From: UBA2040 sp002384725
GTDB lineage: Bacteria > Bacteroidota > Bacteroidia > Flavobacteriales_D > Crocinitomicaceae
Length of the DNA: 64,000 bases
Assembly: GCA_963926475.1 (NCBI GenBank)
Contig: CAWUXE010000007.1
Coordinates: 1 to 64,000, forward strand
Reading direction: 5' to 3'
Shown piece by piece: positions 44,994 to 55,200 of the stretch. Both the position numbers and the translations under genes were made by a program. How positions within the stretch are numbered: position 1 is the stretch's first letter; the number at the start of each line of letters is the position of its first letter. The notes under the pieces are model-generated. The model ran no database searches and had not been told where the DNA came from. It saw only the letters and a program-made list of their open reading frames with translations.

Positions 44994-45728
44994 GTGAATA
45001 TACTGTATGCTTACCTTCAATATCGATGGAATTCGCTTTTTATTGTACGTAAAAAGAATGATTTTGTTTGCTCCATTGAAGATTCACGGCGTAAAAATAA
45101 AGGTAAATTGAAATTTGAGGATGAATTACTTCCCTTTCGTGAAGAAACTAAGAATTCAAAACGGAAGATTGAAGTGACCGATTTTGGTGCTGGATCTAAA
45201 AGACTAGGCAACTCTCGAACTATTCAATCCATTTACAAAACAAGTGTGGCCAACCTTAAATGGCAGCGGTTTATGCATCAGTTAATTGTTGATAAAAAGG
45301 CCGTTGAAATTCTTGAAATGGGAACTTCACTAGGGTTTTCGACCGTATATCTTTCCCAAGCGACGAAAGGAAAAGTCACCACGATAGAAGCTTGTCCAGC
45401 AACGTACGATGAAGCGAAAAATTTATTCGACAAACTAGAAGTATCAAACATTGAAGCTGTTAATGATACATTCTCCAATTATTTTGAAGATGTTGAAAAG
45501 AAAAAATTCGACTTTATTTATTTGGATGGACATCATGATGGAGAAGCGGTTCTTCAGTATATCGAACAGTTGAAACCCTCGATGGCCCAAAGCACACTTA
45601 TTCTTGTGGATGATATTCGCTGGAGCGCAGGTATGTTTGCAGCTTGGAACAAATTATTGGTAGACGATTATTTCTCCGAAAAAAATGACTTATTTCGGAT
45701 GGGAATTTTAAAGAAAGGGAATGTTTAG
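44994..45728 (+). CDS. Class I SAM-dependent (O-)methyltransferase
   Basis: 244 residues from the GTG at 44994, chosen because the family's N-terminal segment (AYLQYRW) follows at once and an upstream ATG would lie inside the opposite gene. SAM site EILEMGTSLGFSTVYLS (motif I), TTIEACP, DFIYLDGHHDGEAV and LILVDDIRWSAGM fit Bacteroidota O-methyltransferase-like proteins. Substrate unknown. It overlaps the following gene by 8 bp. Confidence 0.82.
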   Translation: MNILYAYLQYRWNSLFIVRKKNDFVCSIEDSRRKNKGKLKFEDELLPFREETKNSKRKIEVTDFGAGSKRLGNSRTIQSIYKTSVANLKWQRFMHQLIVDKKAVEILEMGTSLGFSTVYLSQATKGKVTTIEACPATYDEAKNLFDKLEVSNIEAVNDTFSNYFEDVEKKKFDFIYLDGHHDGEAVLQYIEQLKPSMAQSTLILVDDIRWSAGMFAAWNKLLVDDYFSEKNDLFRMGILKKGNV

Positions 45729-46350
45729 AGCCTTTTTTTTAAGTTTGACAATGGTGCTGATTTCAACATGTGAGTTGGTTGATAATGAAAATTTGACCGA
45801 AAAAGCTATTACAGAAATGGCGCAAGAAAACAAGAGTACAATTGAGTTCCTGACTTCCGTAGAATACGATAAATCTAAATTAGCCTTAAAAACCGATTAT
45901 TCATTTCAAGATAAATTCGAAGAAGGCAAATTTGTTCTGGATGTTTTCAAAAACCTGAAATCAAAAGGCGTTTATTATGATTTGGTTCAACTTACCGATC
46001 CTACAGATAACGACACGACTAAAATCACAAAAGGCAGCACTCTCAAAAAGGCAAACAGAAAACAGTTCCTTTTTCTTGATGATTTGAATAAATTGGAGAA
46101 AGATAAAAAGCTTGATTTTGAGAAGGGTATCAATAATGAAGGTGCCTTGAAGACTTTGCGTCAATCTAAAACGAATTTACCATTCGTGAAAGAGCTGTCT
46201 TGCAATGGCATGCAGTTTCGTAACTTAGAGAAGGAAAAAATTGTTCTATTCCGAAGTCAATTTGGATACTACGAAGTCGTTTTGGGCTACTCGTTAAAAT
46301 CCTTTGATAACAAAATAAAATTCTTCGAAATTTCTTTGCGAAAGAATTAA
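45721..46350 (+). CDS. Hypothetical exported protein
   Basis: 209 residues with a hydrophobic start ending in Cys (MFRAFFLSLTMVLISTC), perhaps a poor lipobox (Thr before Cys is unusual). The body is charged, with many Lys/Asp/Glu, and ends in beta-rich IVLFRSQFGYYEVVLGYSL. No family is recognised. Its start is inside the end of the methyltransferase gene, implying coupling, and its end overlaps the convergent anti-sigma gene by 4 bp. Confidence 0.6.
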   Translation: MFRAFFLSLTMVLISTCELVDNENLTEKAITEMAQENKSTIEFLTSVEYDKSKLALKTDYSFQDKFEEGKFVLDVFKNLKSKGVYYDLVQLTDPTDNDTTKITKGSTLKKANRKQFLFLDDLNKLEKDKKLDFEKGINNEGALKTLRQSKTNLPFVKELSCNGMQFRNLEKEKIVLFRSQFGYYEVVLGYSLKSFDNKIKFFEISLRKN

Positions 46351-47147
46351 AATGAAGTGTGTAAAAAGTCTAAAATCTCAGGACGTTCATGAATAACCTG
46401 ACGTGAACGCTCGGGTAAGTCTGCCATTGAAATTCTGTCTGAGTGCGTTTCCGCAAATACATCTTCGCTAATTTCTGAATTTGAAATTGTCGTAGCTCCA
46501 AAAAATCCATTTGATGAACTAGATACTGGTGCTAAATTCGTTACGGTAAATGTTGATCCACTTCCCGTAGCTCCATCGCCAGGAAATGTTCGTTCAACAC
46601 TAGGGCTGGCTGTTACCGGGACTGATCTTTCGACTGAAGTAATTCTGGGTGGCGTCTCAATTACTCCATCTAATTCAGTTTCATTTGAAGGCTCCACTGA
46701 ATTTTCAGGTAAGGTCTCTTGATTCGGTTCTTCTTTTATTACAGATTCTTTTTCTTTCGTTTCAACTACTTTTTTATTGTCTGCGACTAATTCGTTGTTG
46801 GAATCCGCGCTGAACAATGGATACACCATAAAGATGACAAGTAATATAGCGGCAATGCCTGCAGCGCAATTCATCCACAAGAAAATCACTTTCCTGTTTG
46901 AATTAGAATGGGAAGTAGAAACTGTTGGCGCAACAGCATGAGTAGTAGCGAAAGTTTCCATTAAGGATGCCTTCAACTTCGGACTTGGCGCAATTCTTTC
47001 ATTCAAGAGTGACGCACTCGCTATAATTTGACGCATGGTCGTGAAATCTTCTTCAGAACTCGCCCATTCATTGATCGCTGTCAATTGCTCCGAATTCAAT
47101 TCGGAATAATCGTGATCACGGATGATATTTTCAATTTCTGTATTCAT
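46347..47147 (-). CDS. Anti-sigma-type membrane protein
   Basis: 266 residues. The cytosolic N-terminal part (about 1-90; YSELNSEQLTAINEWASSEEDFTTM) resembles anti-sigma domains, followed by one transmembrane helix (FLWMNCAAGIAAILLVIFMVY, about 90-110) and an extracytoplasmic Ser/Thr/Glu-rich, low-complexity region. It follows an ECF sigma gene with 9 bp between, so it is probably that factor's regulator. Its ectodomain has no recognisable domain, unlike the partner at 20796. Confidence 0.72.
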   Translation of the reverse strand: MNTEIENIIRDHDYSELNSEQLTAINEWASSEEDFTTMRQIIASASLLNERIAPSPKLKASLMETFATTHAVAPTVSTSHSNSNRKVIFLWMNCAAGIAAILLVIFMVYPLFSADSNNELVADNKKVVETKEKESVIKEEPNQETLPENSVEPSNETELDGVIETPPRITSVERSVPVTASPSVERTFPGDGATGSGSTFTVTNLAPVSSSSNGFFGATTISNSEISEDVFAETHSDRISMADLPERSRQVIHERPEILDFLHTSF

Positions 47148-47156
47148 AATCTTATT

Positions 47157-47744
47157 CTATGCTTGGAGACCAACTTTGAACTCCATTAATTTTCCTGTTA
47201 ATTGTTTCACCGCATAAAAAACGCGGGATTTAACCGTTCCTTCATTAATCTGAAGAGTTTCGGCAATTTCTTTTATTGAGAATCCCTGAATGTGTCTCAA
47301 TTCAAAAGCTTCTCGGTGTTTTTCGTCCAACTGTTCTAACTCTCTTTCCAATGCTTCAGTAAACATGGTGTCTTGCAATTGTGAGTCGAGCGAACAATCG
47401 TGAGCAACCGTTAGGTCTTCCTCCAATCCGCTAGAAACGTTTTGGCGAATAGCTTGTTTTTTATATTCGTTTATCGTCATATTGTTCGCTACTGAAAAAA
47501 CCCATGTTTTGAACGATCGTGTGGTGTCAAAAGCATTTGGATTTTGTATCAACTTCGTAAAGAGGTCGTGTACAAAATCCTCTGCCTTTTCACTGTCTTT
47601 CCACATTCTTCGATAGAAATATTGATACAAATGTTTGGCATAGCGGTCATACAATTCTTGAAATGCCAGTTCCTTTCCGTTCTGCATTTCAAGAACCAAT
47701 TGCTCGTCAGCAAGTTCCTTGTATGTCGTTTTTAGCAAGCGCAT
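47157..47744 (-). CDS. ECF-type RNA polymerase sigma factor
   Basis: 195 residues. Region 2: FQELYDRYAKHLYQYFYRRMWKDSEKAEDFVHDLFTKL and TWVFSVANNMTINEYKK; region 4: LDEKHREAFELRHIQGFSIKEIAETLQINEGTVKSRVFYAVKQL with a clear helix-turn-helix. Likely controlled by the membrane protein downstream. A secreted-protein gene lies upstream on the same strand (15 bp). Confidence 0.93.
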   Translation of the reverse strand: MRLLKTTYKELADEQLVLEMQNGKELAFQELYDRYAKHLYQYFYRRMWKDSEKAEDFVHDLFTKLIQNPNAFDTTRSFKTWVFSVANNMTINEYKKQAIRQNVSSGLEEDLTVAHDCSLDSQLQDTMFTEALERELEQLDEKHREAFELRHIQGFSIKEIAETLQINEGTVKSRVFYAVKQLTGKLMEFKVGLQA

Positions 47745-47759
47745 GCTTTTTGCTCTACT

Positions 47760-48941
47760 CTATCTGTTCGTTATCGTTTGAATGGCACTCTCAATGTCAT
47801 TTACCACATCCGTATTTCCGTCGGCTTGATATATCTTTTTCAACTGAAACAACATGGGTAAATAATTATTTACCAACCCTTTGTCTTCGCTGTCTATTAA
47901 TTTCTTGTTCAGTTTTGTCTTCCATAATTCTTGATTCCTCAAAGATAAATCAGTAGGGACATCCAAGTATTCGAAAACCAATCCTGAAACGTACAATTTG
48001 TCCAAAATGGGAATCAAATATTCCTTCGGTAAGGTCATGGAAATGGCTATGGTTTTGTCTTTGTTCAGTTCGCAAAACTCCTGTAAATACTTTGTATCGA
48101 TAAAATCAGAGGTCGGTAACTTCCATCCCTTGATTTTTAGATTTGTTCTGTATTGCGGAGAAGTCAACCAATCCAATGAGATAATCTCCACATCCTCTCG
48201 TTCACGTTTCACCTTTAGGGCATACATAGCGCCATAACTGTCTTCATCTCCGTGGGTAATCAAAGTGGAATTAGACGGCGCACTGTTGATCATGTCTTGA
48301 CCGTACAACTCAGCCGATTCTGAATAAATATCTTTTTGAGAAAGATTCAATAAAGTTTGACGCGTTTCGTCGCTTTTGTTCATTAAAACGTAATACGTCA
48401 GCATTTCTTCTTGAACTTGCACATCGTTCGGCTTTAATTCATTTGCCTTCAACAATGCTCTGGATCGAGTTAAATCGTTCTGTCCATTGAGATAATAAAA
48501 CAAATAACTTTCGAAAGAAGCTGGCGATTGACTGGATAAATCTCTTAACAAATCCTCCATTTCGTCAGACTGTTCAACAGAAAGAGACCGTTGAGTTCGT
48601 TGTTCAGAATAATTTTTAAAACTGCTTTTGTAATTGGTTATTTGCACTGCTGAACCACCAATAACATCACTGTCCATTTTGCTTTCAGCATTCTTGTCTA
48701 CTGCAGTTGGATCGGCAGGAACTGATATTTCTTCCAACATAGGTTCTGCCTCTAATCTCTTGGCATCCTTTTCTTTTTTTGCTGTTTTAATAGACTCCAG
48801 TTCGACTGGAATGCTCAAAGTATTGTTCAGTAGACTTTTATTCGTGTTGGTGTTGGTATTAATTTCTTCTGTCTTTTCAACCTGCGAAAAAACCATTCCA
48901 AAAGGAAAAATCAAGAAGATATAAAACAAATAAGATTTCAT
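47760..48941 (-). CDS. Hypothetical secreted helical protein
   Basis: 393 residues with a signal peptide (KSYLFYIFLIFPFGMVFSQ). The first 120 residues are low-complexity (NTNTNTNKS). The rest is mostly helical with a TPR-like stretch (ALLKANELKPNDVQVQEEMLTYYVLMN). No catalytic motif or family is recognised. It is 15 bp upstream of the ECF sigma gene on the same strand, so it may be co-expressed with the sigma/anti-sigma pair. Confidence 0.6.
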   Translation of the reverse strand: MKSYLFYIFLIFPFGMVFSQVEKTEEINTNTNTNKSLLNNTLSIPVELESIKTAKKEKDAKRLEAEPMLEEISVPADPTAVDKNAESKMDSDVIGGSAVQITNYKSSFKNYSEQRTQRSLSVEQSDEMEDLLRDLSSQSPASFESYLFYYLNGQNDLTRSRALLKANELKPNDVQVQEEMLTYYVLMNKSDETRQTLLNLSQKDIYSESAELYGQDMINSAPSNSTLITHGDEDSYGAMYALKVKREREDVEIISLDWLTSPQYRTNLKIKGWKLPTSDFIDTKYLQEFCELNKDKTIAISMTLPKEYLIPILDKLYVSGLVFEYLDVPTDLSLRNQELWKTKLNKKLIDSEDKGLVNNYLPMLFQLKKIYQADGNTDVVNDIESAIQTITNR

Positions 48942-48993
48942 TGTTGTTTATTTGTAAGTCTGTACAAGTTACGTTTAATTCGGTTCAAATAAA

Positions 48994-49242
48994 ATGACTA
49001 TTTCTGAATTTTCATCTTTATCAATTCCAAAAAAGCTCCAATTACTGAAGGAAAAAGGCGAATTTGTTGGTAATCGTCAAGTTCCATCCTACACCGTTTC
49101 TTTGTTTGCTTTTTCTGGATTTTTCGCCGAAGTACATATCTTAAAAAATTTAAATCAAGTGCAATGGATTGAAATCCAAAACAACAAACAAATTTTAGCG
49201 GAGTATACCAATGACATCGATTTGAATGAACTGTTAGATTAA
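48994..49242 (+). CDS. Small hypothetical cytoplasmic protein
   Basis: 82 residues, mixed helix and strand: MTISEFSSLSIPKKLQLLKEKG, then VSLFAFSGFFAEVHIL and WIEIQNNKQILAEY, ending DLNELLD. No signal, membrane segment or known domain. Similar tiny proteins occur singly in Flavobacteriales. Divergent from the secreted-protein gene (52 bp) and overlapping the end of the giant gene on the other strand by 4 bp. Confidence 0.55.
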   Translation: MTISEFSSLSIPKKLQLLKEKGEFVGNRQVPSYTVSLFAFSGFFAEVHILKNLNQVQWIEIQNNKQILAEYTNDIDLNELLD

Positions 49243-52200
49243 TCAGCCGGATCGACTACTTCAGCCCTGATCTTTAAAGTTCTTAATCTATCCGAAATAT
49301 CTTGCGCTATAGTGGGTGGAACATCGTGTAAGATCACCTCGATGGATTCACCTTCCTGGACGAATTCTTTCCGGTAATTCAAACGAAGCAACATGTCCGA
49401 CATATCACCTCCCATTTCTGTACTCGAAATTTCGAAAGACACATTGCGCAGGTCATTTTTAATGGCTTTATCCAACCTTTGTTGATCAGTGATGTACGTC
49501 GTATCAATTTCATTTCTCAAGAAATAAACTTGCGGTATATCATCTATTCGACTATACAAATTAGATTTAATTCGTTTGTCATTGATGTCGTAATAGAAGC
49601 TCGCATGTGAATTGAAACGGTTCAAAACGTCTCTTGGGAACTCATTGTACTGATTTTTAGAAATCAATTGAATACTTATTCCTTTTACCATTTTATTTTT
49701 CACGATTTCCTGAATATCGTTGTCCAATTTTTTAGTCGCTTCTATGCGAGATTCCACATCTTTTGCGATACCCACCGCTGTTTTCTCAATTACACCGGTT
49801 CCATCTTTACGCAATAAAGCTTCAGCTTCCGTCAAACTAATGCGTTCACCTTCGTAATATGCAGTTATAAAAGCATCCGTGATTCCCTTTTCGAAAGCTT
49901 GATCTCTCTTTGGAAAAGCCTCTTCAATAGAGACATAAACTCCTGTTGAGTAACGAATTTGTCCGTTGGGCAATCTTTTCGTTATCAATGGGGACATATC
50001 TTTAAAGGTCTTTTTATCCACTGGCCGATTGTAAACACCTAATTGAACGGTAAAGAACAAGCCTTTTTTCGTTTCCACCGAAAAAGCAGGAGCTGCGCCA
50101 ATTGCTTTGTAATAATCCAATTCGGTTACCATTATTCTCGTTGTATCCGTCGGCGCCGGAGCATTGTTCTGAATAGAAATTTGATTGAACTGTATCGGCG
50201 CACAAGCTTTGGTTTCTTCCAATCGTTTCGCTTCACTCAAAGTAATTCGTTGGCCATCACAATATGCAACTACGAAGGCATCAGAATACCCGATTTTACG
50301 AATAGATTTTTGAGCTTCAAATGCTTTCGCATTGCCGACGAAATAACCTGCCATGTACACAAAAATACCATTGCTCCGTTTCTCTGCCGAAACAGGAGTG
50401 AACTCATTGAATTGATCTTCTGCAACAGGTTTTGAGAATGCTCCTACTTGCACACGGTACATCAATCCAATTGATGTTTCAGCTGAAATTGGCTTCGCTT
50501 TCGCAACAGGAGCTGTATTGGTTGGTGTCAAGATTTCAAATCCAGTAGCTGGAATGGCAACATAGTCTACTGCGTCTCCCTTGGTCATTGGATCGACGCT
50601 TCTAGCTAAAAGATTGTTGATTTTCGCAACTGTATTTGGATCAGTTGGCATCAAGGCTTGCAAATCGTTCTGACGCTTTTTCAACTGAGCTTTAAGTTCT
50701 TCTAATTTAATTTCTTTGTCTTGAATTGTTGCAATCTTCTTTAGAATTAATTTATTGATATCCTTGTCGTTATTCGTGAGCGATAACTCTACTAAATGCT
50801 GGGCATCGATTTTATCTTGATCAATTGAATTGAGTAAATCTAAAATCTTTTTTTCCAAAAACCTAGCGTCATAAGTTGCCGTTGAAAGGTCTTTGTAATA
50901 CTTACTTTCGGCAATCTCTCGTTCCTCCAAATAAGTCAACTCCTTCGTTTTAGCATTTTCCGGCAGCGTTGGTTTACCAGGCGTTGGTGCTTTTGAAATC
51001 TTTTTGTCCACTTGCGCAATTTCTTCATTCAACCCTGAACGTTTTTTAACCAACTCATCTCGTTGGTCGTATAACTGACCTTGCTTATTCGCATTTGTCT
51101 CGTTCTTTATTTGAGCATCAACCTCAGCTAACTGCGCTGCGTTGTTTGCTTCCTCAACCAACAGATTTCGTTTTCGAGATTCCAATTCTCCATTGGTCAT
51201 TAGAGAGTTTATTTTCCCTTTGGTCAAATTATCAATCTTGGTATCTACGTAACTCATTTCAAGTAAATCAGATGCCTCATGCTGCTTCGACAAGGCTTGA
51301 CTTAGCAGTTCAGCTTGTTCCACGGGAGAATTTGATTTCTTCGCTCTTTGTTCTAGTTCTTGTGACTGCTGTGCGATTTCTTTGTATTTCTTTTCAGTCA
51401 ATTCGATATTGATTTTCTCTGTGATTGAATTCGTTTCCAAAGACCTCAATTTCTCAAGCTTATCTTCATTATCAACAGAAGTACTGTTCACAATTTTGGC
51501 AGTAATAGAATTTTCCTTCTCGATTCTATCGCCAATTGCATTAAGCAATTTCTTCTCCAACTTTCTGGCTTCCTTCAAGGAGGTCAAATCATCACTTTCA
51601 ATCGCCACGCGCAATTCATTTTCCTCGTTCACTAATTTCGTCAATGAGGCATCGTTATATTTTACTTGTATTTGAGAGATAGTTGGCCCCATTACCTCTG
51701 TTTCCAATTCACCAATACTGATACTCGCTTGCCGTTTCTTTGATTCAATTATGCCTAGCTCATCAGCAACCAATTGACGTTCGGATTGAAAGTCTGCATT
51801 TTGGGTTTTTTCGTAAAATTCATACGTTGAATCTAAGGCATTCAATTCTCTTTCGTAAGATTCTAATTTCTTCAATTGTACATTTAAACCAGCAATGGTC
51901 GTTTCATTATCTCCTAAAATTCCCTCATCACCTTCTAATACCTCGGTTCTTAACTCTTCAGCGGTAACGAATCTTTTTCTTAACTTATTCAAAGAATTTA
52001 TCGATGCGATGTCCGAATTAATTTTGTCAATCTCTTGGTTTAAAAATGCGTTTTCCGTTTCACGTTCATTGATTATTGTACTCAATGCAAACGATTTTTT
52101 CGACAAGGACTCCACATTTGGATTTTCTTGTGCGAAATCATCTAACATCGATTTTTCAATTTCTATCGAACTAATAATCGCATTGTTGATTTGAATTATT

Positions 52201-55200
52201 TTCTCTGCTTTTTCTAGTTCAGTCAAGGTTGAACTATTCTTCACCTCTTGAATATTTCTATGTTGGTCGTTACCCAATCTCAATAAAATCGCTTCTTTCG
52301 ATTCTGGCTCACTAGCAAGAACCAATTCCGTTTTATATAAATTTTGATTGGTCTTTTGCTCGATACGTGAGATAGCTTCAATTTTTGCTACATCCTTCGA
52401 TGAGTCTAGATTTCTCTTCATTGTCGAAATTTCCGATAGCATCTTCTTGTCTGCGATAATCCCTTCTTCAAGTTGAGCTCGTCTTGGGTTCGGAAGATTA
52501 CTTAGATTTTCCTTTTTCGCAGTGTAGCCAGCATCAGCGGTTTGCAGTATATTTTGTTCTTGTTCGAATTTTGATAATTGACTAAACAAATTGTCCATAA
52601 CTGGATCAACAACTGGGTCCGTAATAATTGGATCTGTAATTGCCAATTGTCCAGCGATACTTTTCAACTGACCTTCGTGAAGTGCGAGTTCGTCTTGATT
52701 TTTCGAAATCAAAAGAGCAATTTCATCCGCTTTTTCTTTTAACTCTGGTACTTGTGGATTATCGGAACCCAGGCGTTCGAATTTGTCTTTTTCATTTGCT
52801 AGAATCTTGAGTAATTCTTGGTCCAATTCAATTTCCTTTTTCTTCCAATCCAATTCAGAAAGCGACGTGTTGGCATATAATGATTCGCGTTTAGCACTAT
52901 TTGATCTAGCAACTTTGCTGATCAATTCATCATCCGACTCTGGCAAAGCTAGCATACTCATTTGATTGTTGCTAAGCGACTCTTGGATGCTTTTTTCGAT
53001 ACGAGCTATTGCTTTTATTTCAGCTGCATTTTTTACCGGATCAAAATTCGCTTTTTCGGTAGCCAATTTCTTCTGAGCTTCTTTGTCCAATTGTATTAGC
53101 CCTTGAATTTTCTCTAACTCTGAGTTGCTGATGGCAGCTATTTCATTTTTATCTTCTTCGTACGTCCAATCGATTTGCTCTTGAATTGCTTTTTCTTGAA
53201 TTAGTGGGTCCATTTGTGCAAATGGATTTGTTGTATTAACAGGATCCGTTGTCGCAACTAAATTTTCCAATTCATTGATTTTCTCATTACGAGAAGCGGT
53301 TAACTGTGCCTTCTCTGCAATTAATTCTTCCAATTGCGCTTCTTTCAGTGAGATACTCTGAACATTTGGATTGTCTTGGGCTAATTTTGATATTTTCAAT
53401 TGCTCTTTGGACAAACTGCTAATTAATGCTTCATCAAGAGCGACTTTCGCTTTCATTTTATTCAATTCCGTTAAATCCTGATTTCCATTCAAATTTTCAC
53501 TTTCAATCGAATAGTTGGATGCAAGTCGGTCTAATAGTTCTTGGCGAGATTCAGAAAATGCCAAAAGATTCAATTCATTTTCTTGAACATCCTCCTTGAT
53601 TTGATTCTCTAATCGACTAATCGCAGCGATTTTTGCAAATTGAGTTTGGGGATTCAATTTTTGTTTTTCTGATTTCAATTGCGCTAGTATTTCGCGATCA
53701 AGTTTCAATTCTTCGTCTAAATTGTCTTTCGAATTGTCTTCAAACGATTCTTTTTGATCCAAATAACTTACATTTACCTCAGATAAAATGGATATCTCTT
53801 GCTCTTTTGGAGTCAATTTAGAAAAGGCCAAAACTGGAGTCGAAGCTACATTTTCAAGTCTTGCAATTTCTGATTCTTTAACCGCCGCTATTTCAATTTC
53901 AATTTGAGTTGCTGTCTTTTTCTCGATAAGACCCGCTTTGCCCTCCATTTCGCTTGCGACCTCATTCATGGTCATGCCATGGGCACCAGTAGAAGCCAGC
54001 ACCTCTTCAATTTCTTTTGCGTTATTCAGGCTATTCAAATCAAATTTATCGGCATTGGGGTCTAGGTTTGCTTTATTTGCAAATACTTCCGCAAGAATAT
54101 CGTCTTTTTCCGCTACCGACTCATCAAAACGATCCAAAACACGAACAACCTCAGAGCCATTTTCCATGAAATGGACAAAACTTTGCCGAATTGGTTTGAT
54201 GTCTTTTTTAATCGGAACATTCACATTCGCAATGTAGATTTCAGACGAACCCTCTAAATTCATTTTGTAGCGATACTGACCTCCGGTTGGGAAAGACAAT
54301 ACAATTTGTCCGTTTTTATCCGATTTGAACTGTCCGATTACTTTGCCTTCAAGTGTTTCAACCTGAACTTTTAATTGAGCTGGCGATTGTGTAATTTTAG
54401 ATTCGTATTGTCCAGCAATAATGCTCAATTGCGCTGGTAACTTATCTACGCGAATTTTGTATACATACAATTTACCTTCTTCACTTTGTCGCGCTGAAGC
54501 GAAATAACCATTTTCATTGTTGGCGTCTACTAAGAAAAAGATGTCGTCATCTGGAGATGAAACGGCGAAATCCATGTTTTCAGGCTCCCCAAAAGAATCA
54601 CTCGATGCATCATAAGGACTGCGGAAAACATCATATCCACCCATAGAATTATGTCCTTTTGAACTGAAGTACAAGTATTTCCCATCTTGACTCTTGTAGC
54701 AATAATCTTCATCAAACTTCGTATTGACTTTTCCTTTGATTAATTGCGGATCACCCCATTTACCAGATGATTCTCTTTTGCTTCGGTAAATTTGCTTTCC
54801 ATCGGCCATGTCCTCCCCATAGGAAGAATAAAATATCTCTGTAGTATTCTTTCCAAAAAAGATCAACGGAATATGGCCCATTTTCTTGTCCAATTTTGAT
54901 TGATAATCGGCCGTTACAATTATGGTCCCTCCTATATCTTTCGTGTCGTAAAGTCTGAAAAACTTATCCGCTTCGATTTCTTTTTTGTCAAAAACGATCA
55001 TTTCAGAGTAATTCATCAACAATCGTCTACCGTTTTCACATGTTTCTATTAAACGATCAATTTGTTTGTCATTTGAAGCTTTCGCACCAACCAATTCTTC
55101 GAACTTGTTATAACTCCTTACGGCTTCGATGAACAAATAATTCAGATGATAAGCTTTACCGAGGTAAAAATGAGCTTCTGGATCTATGTTTGGACTTTCG

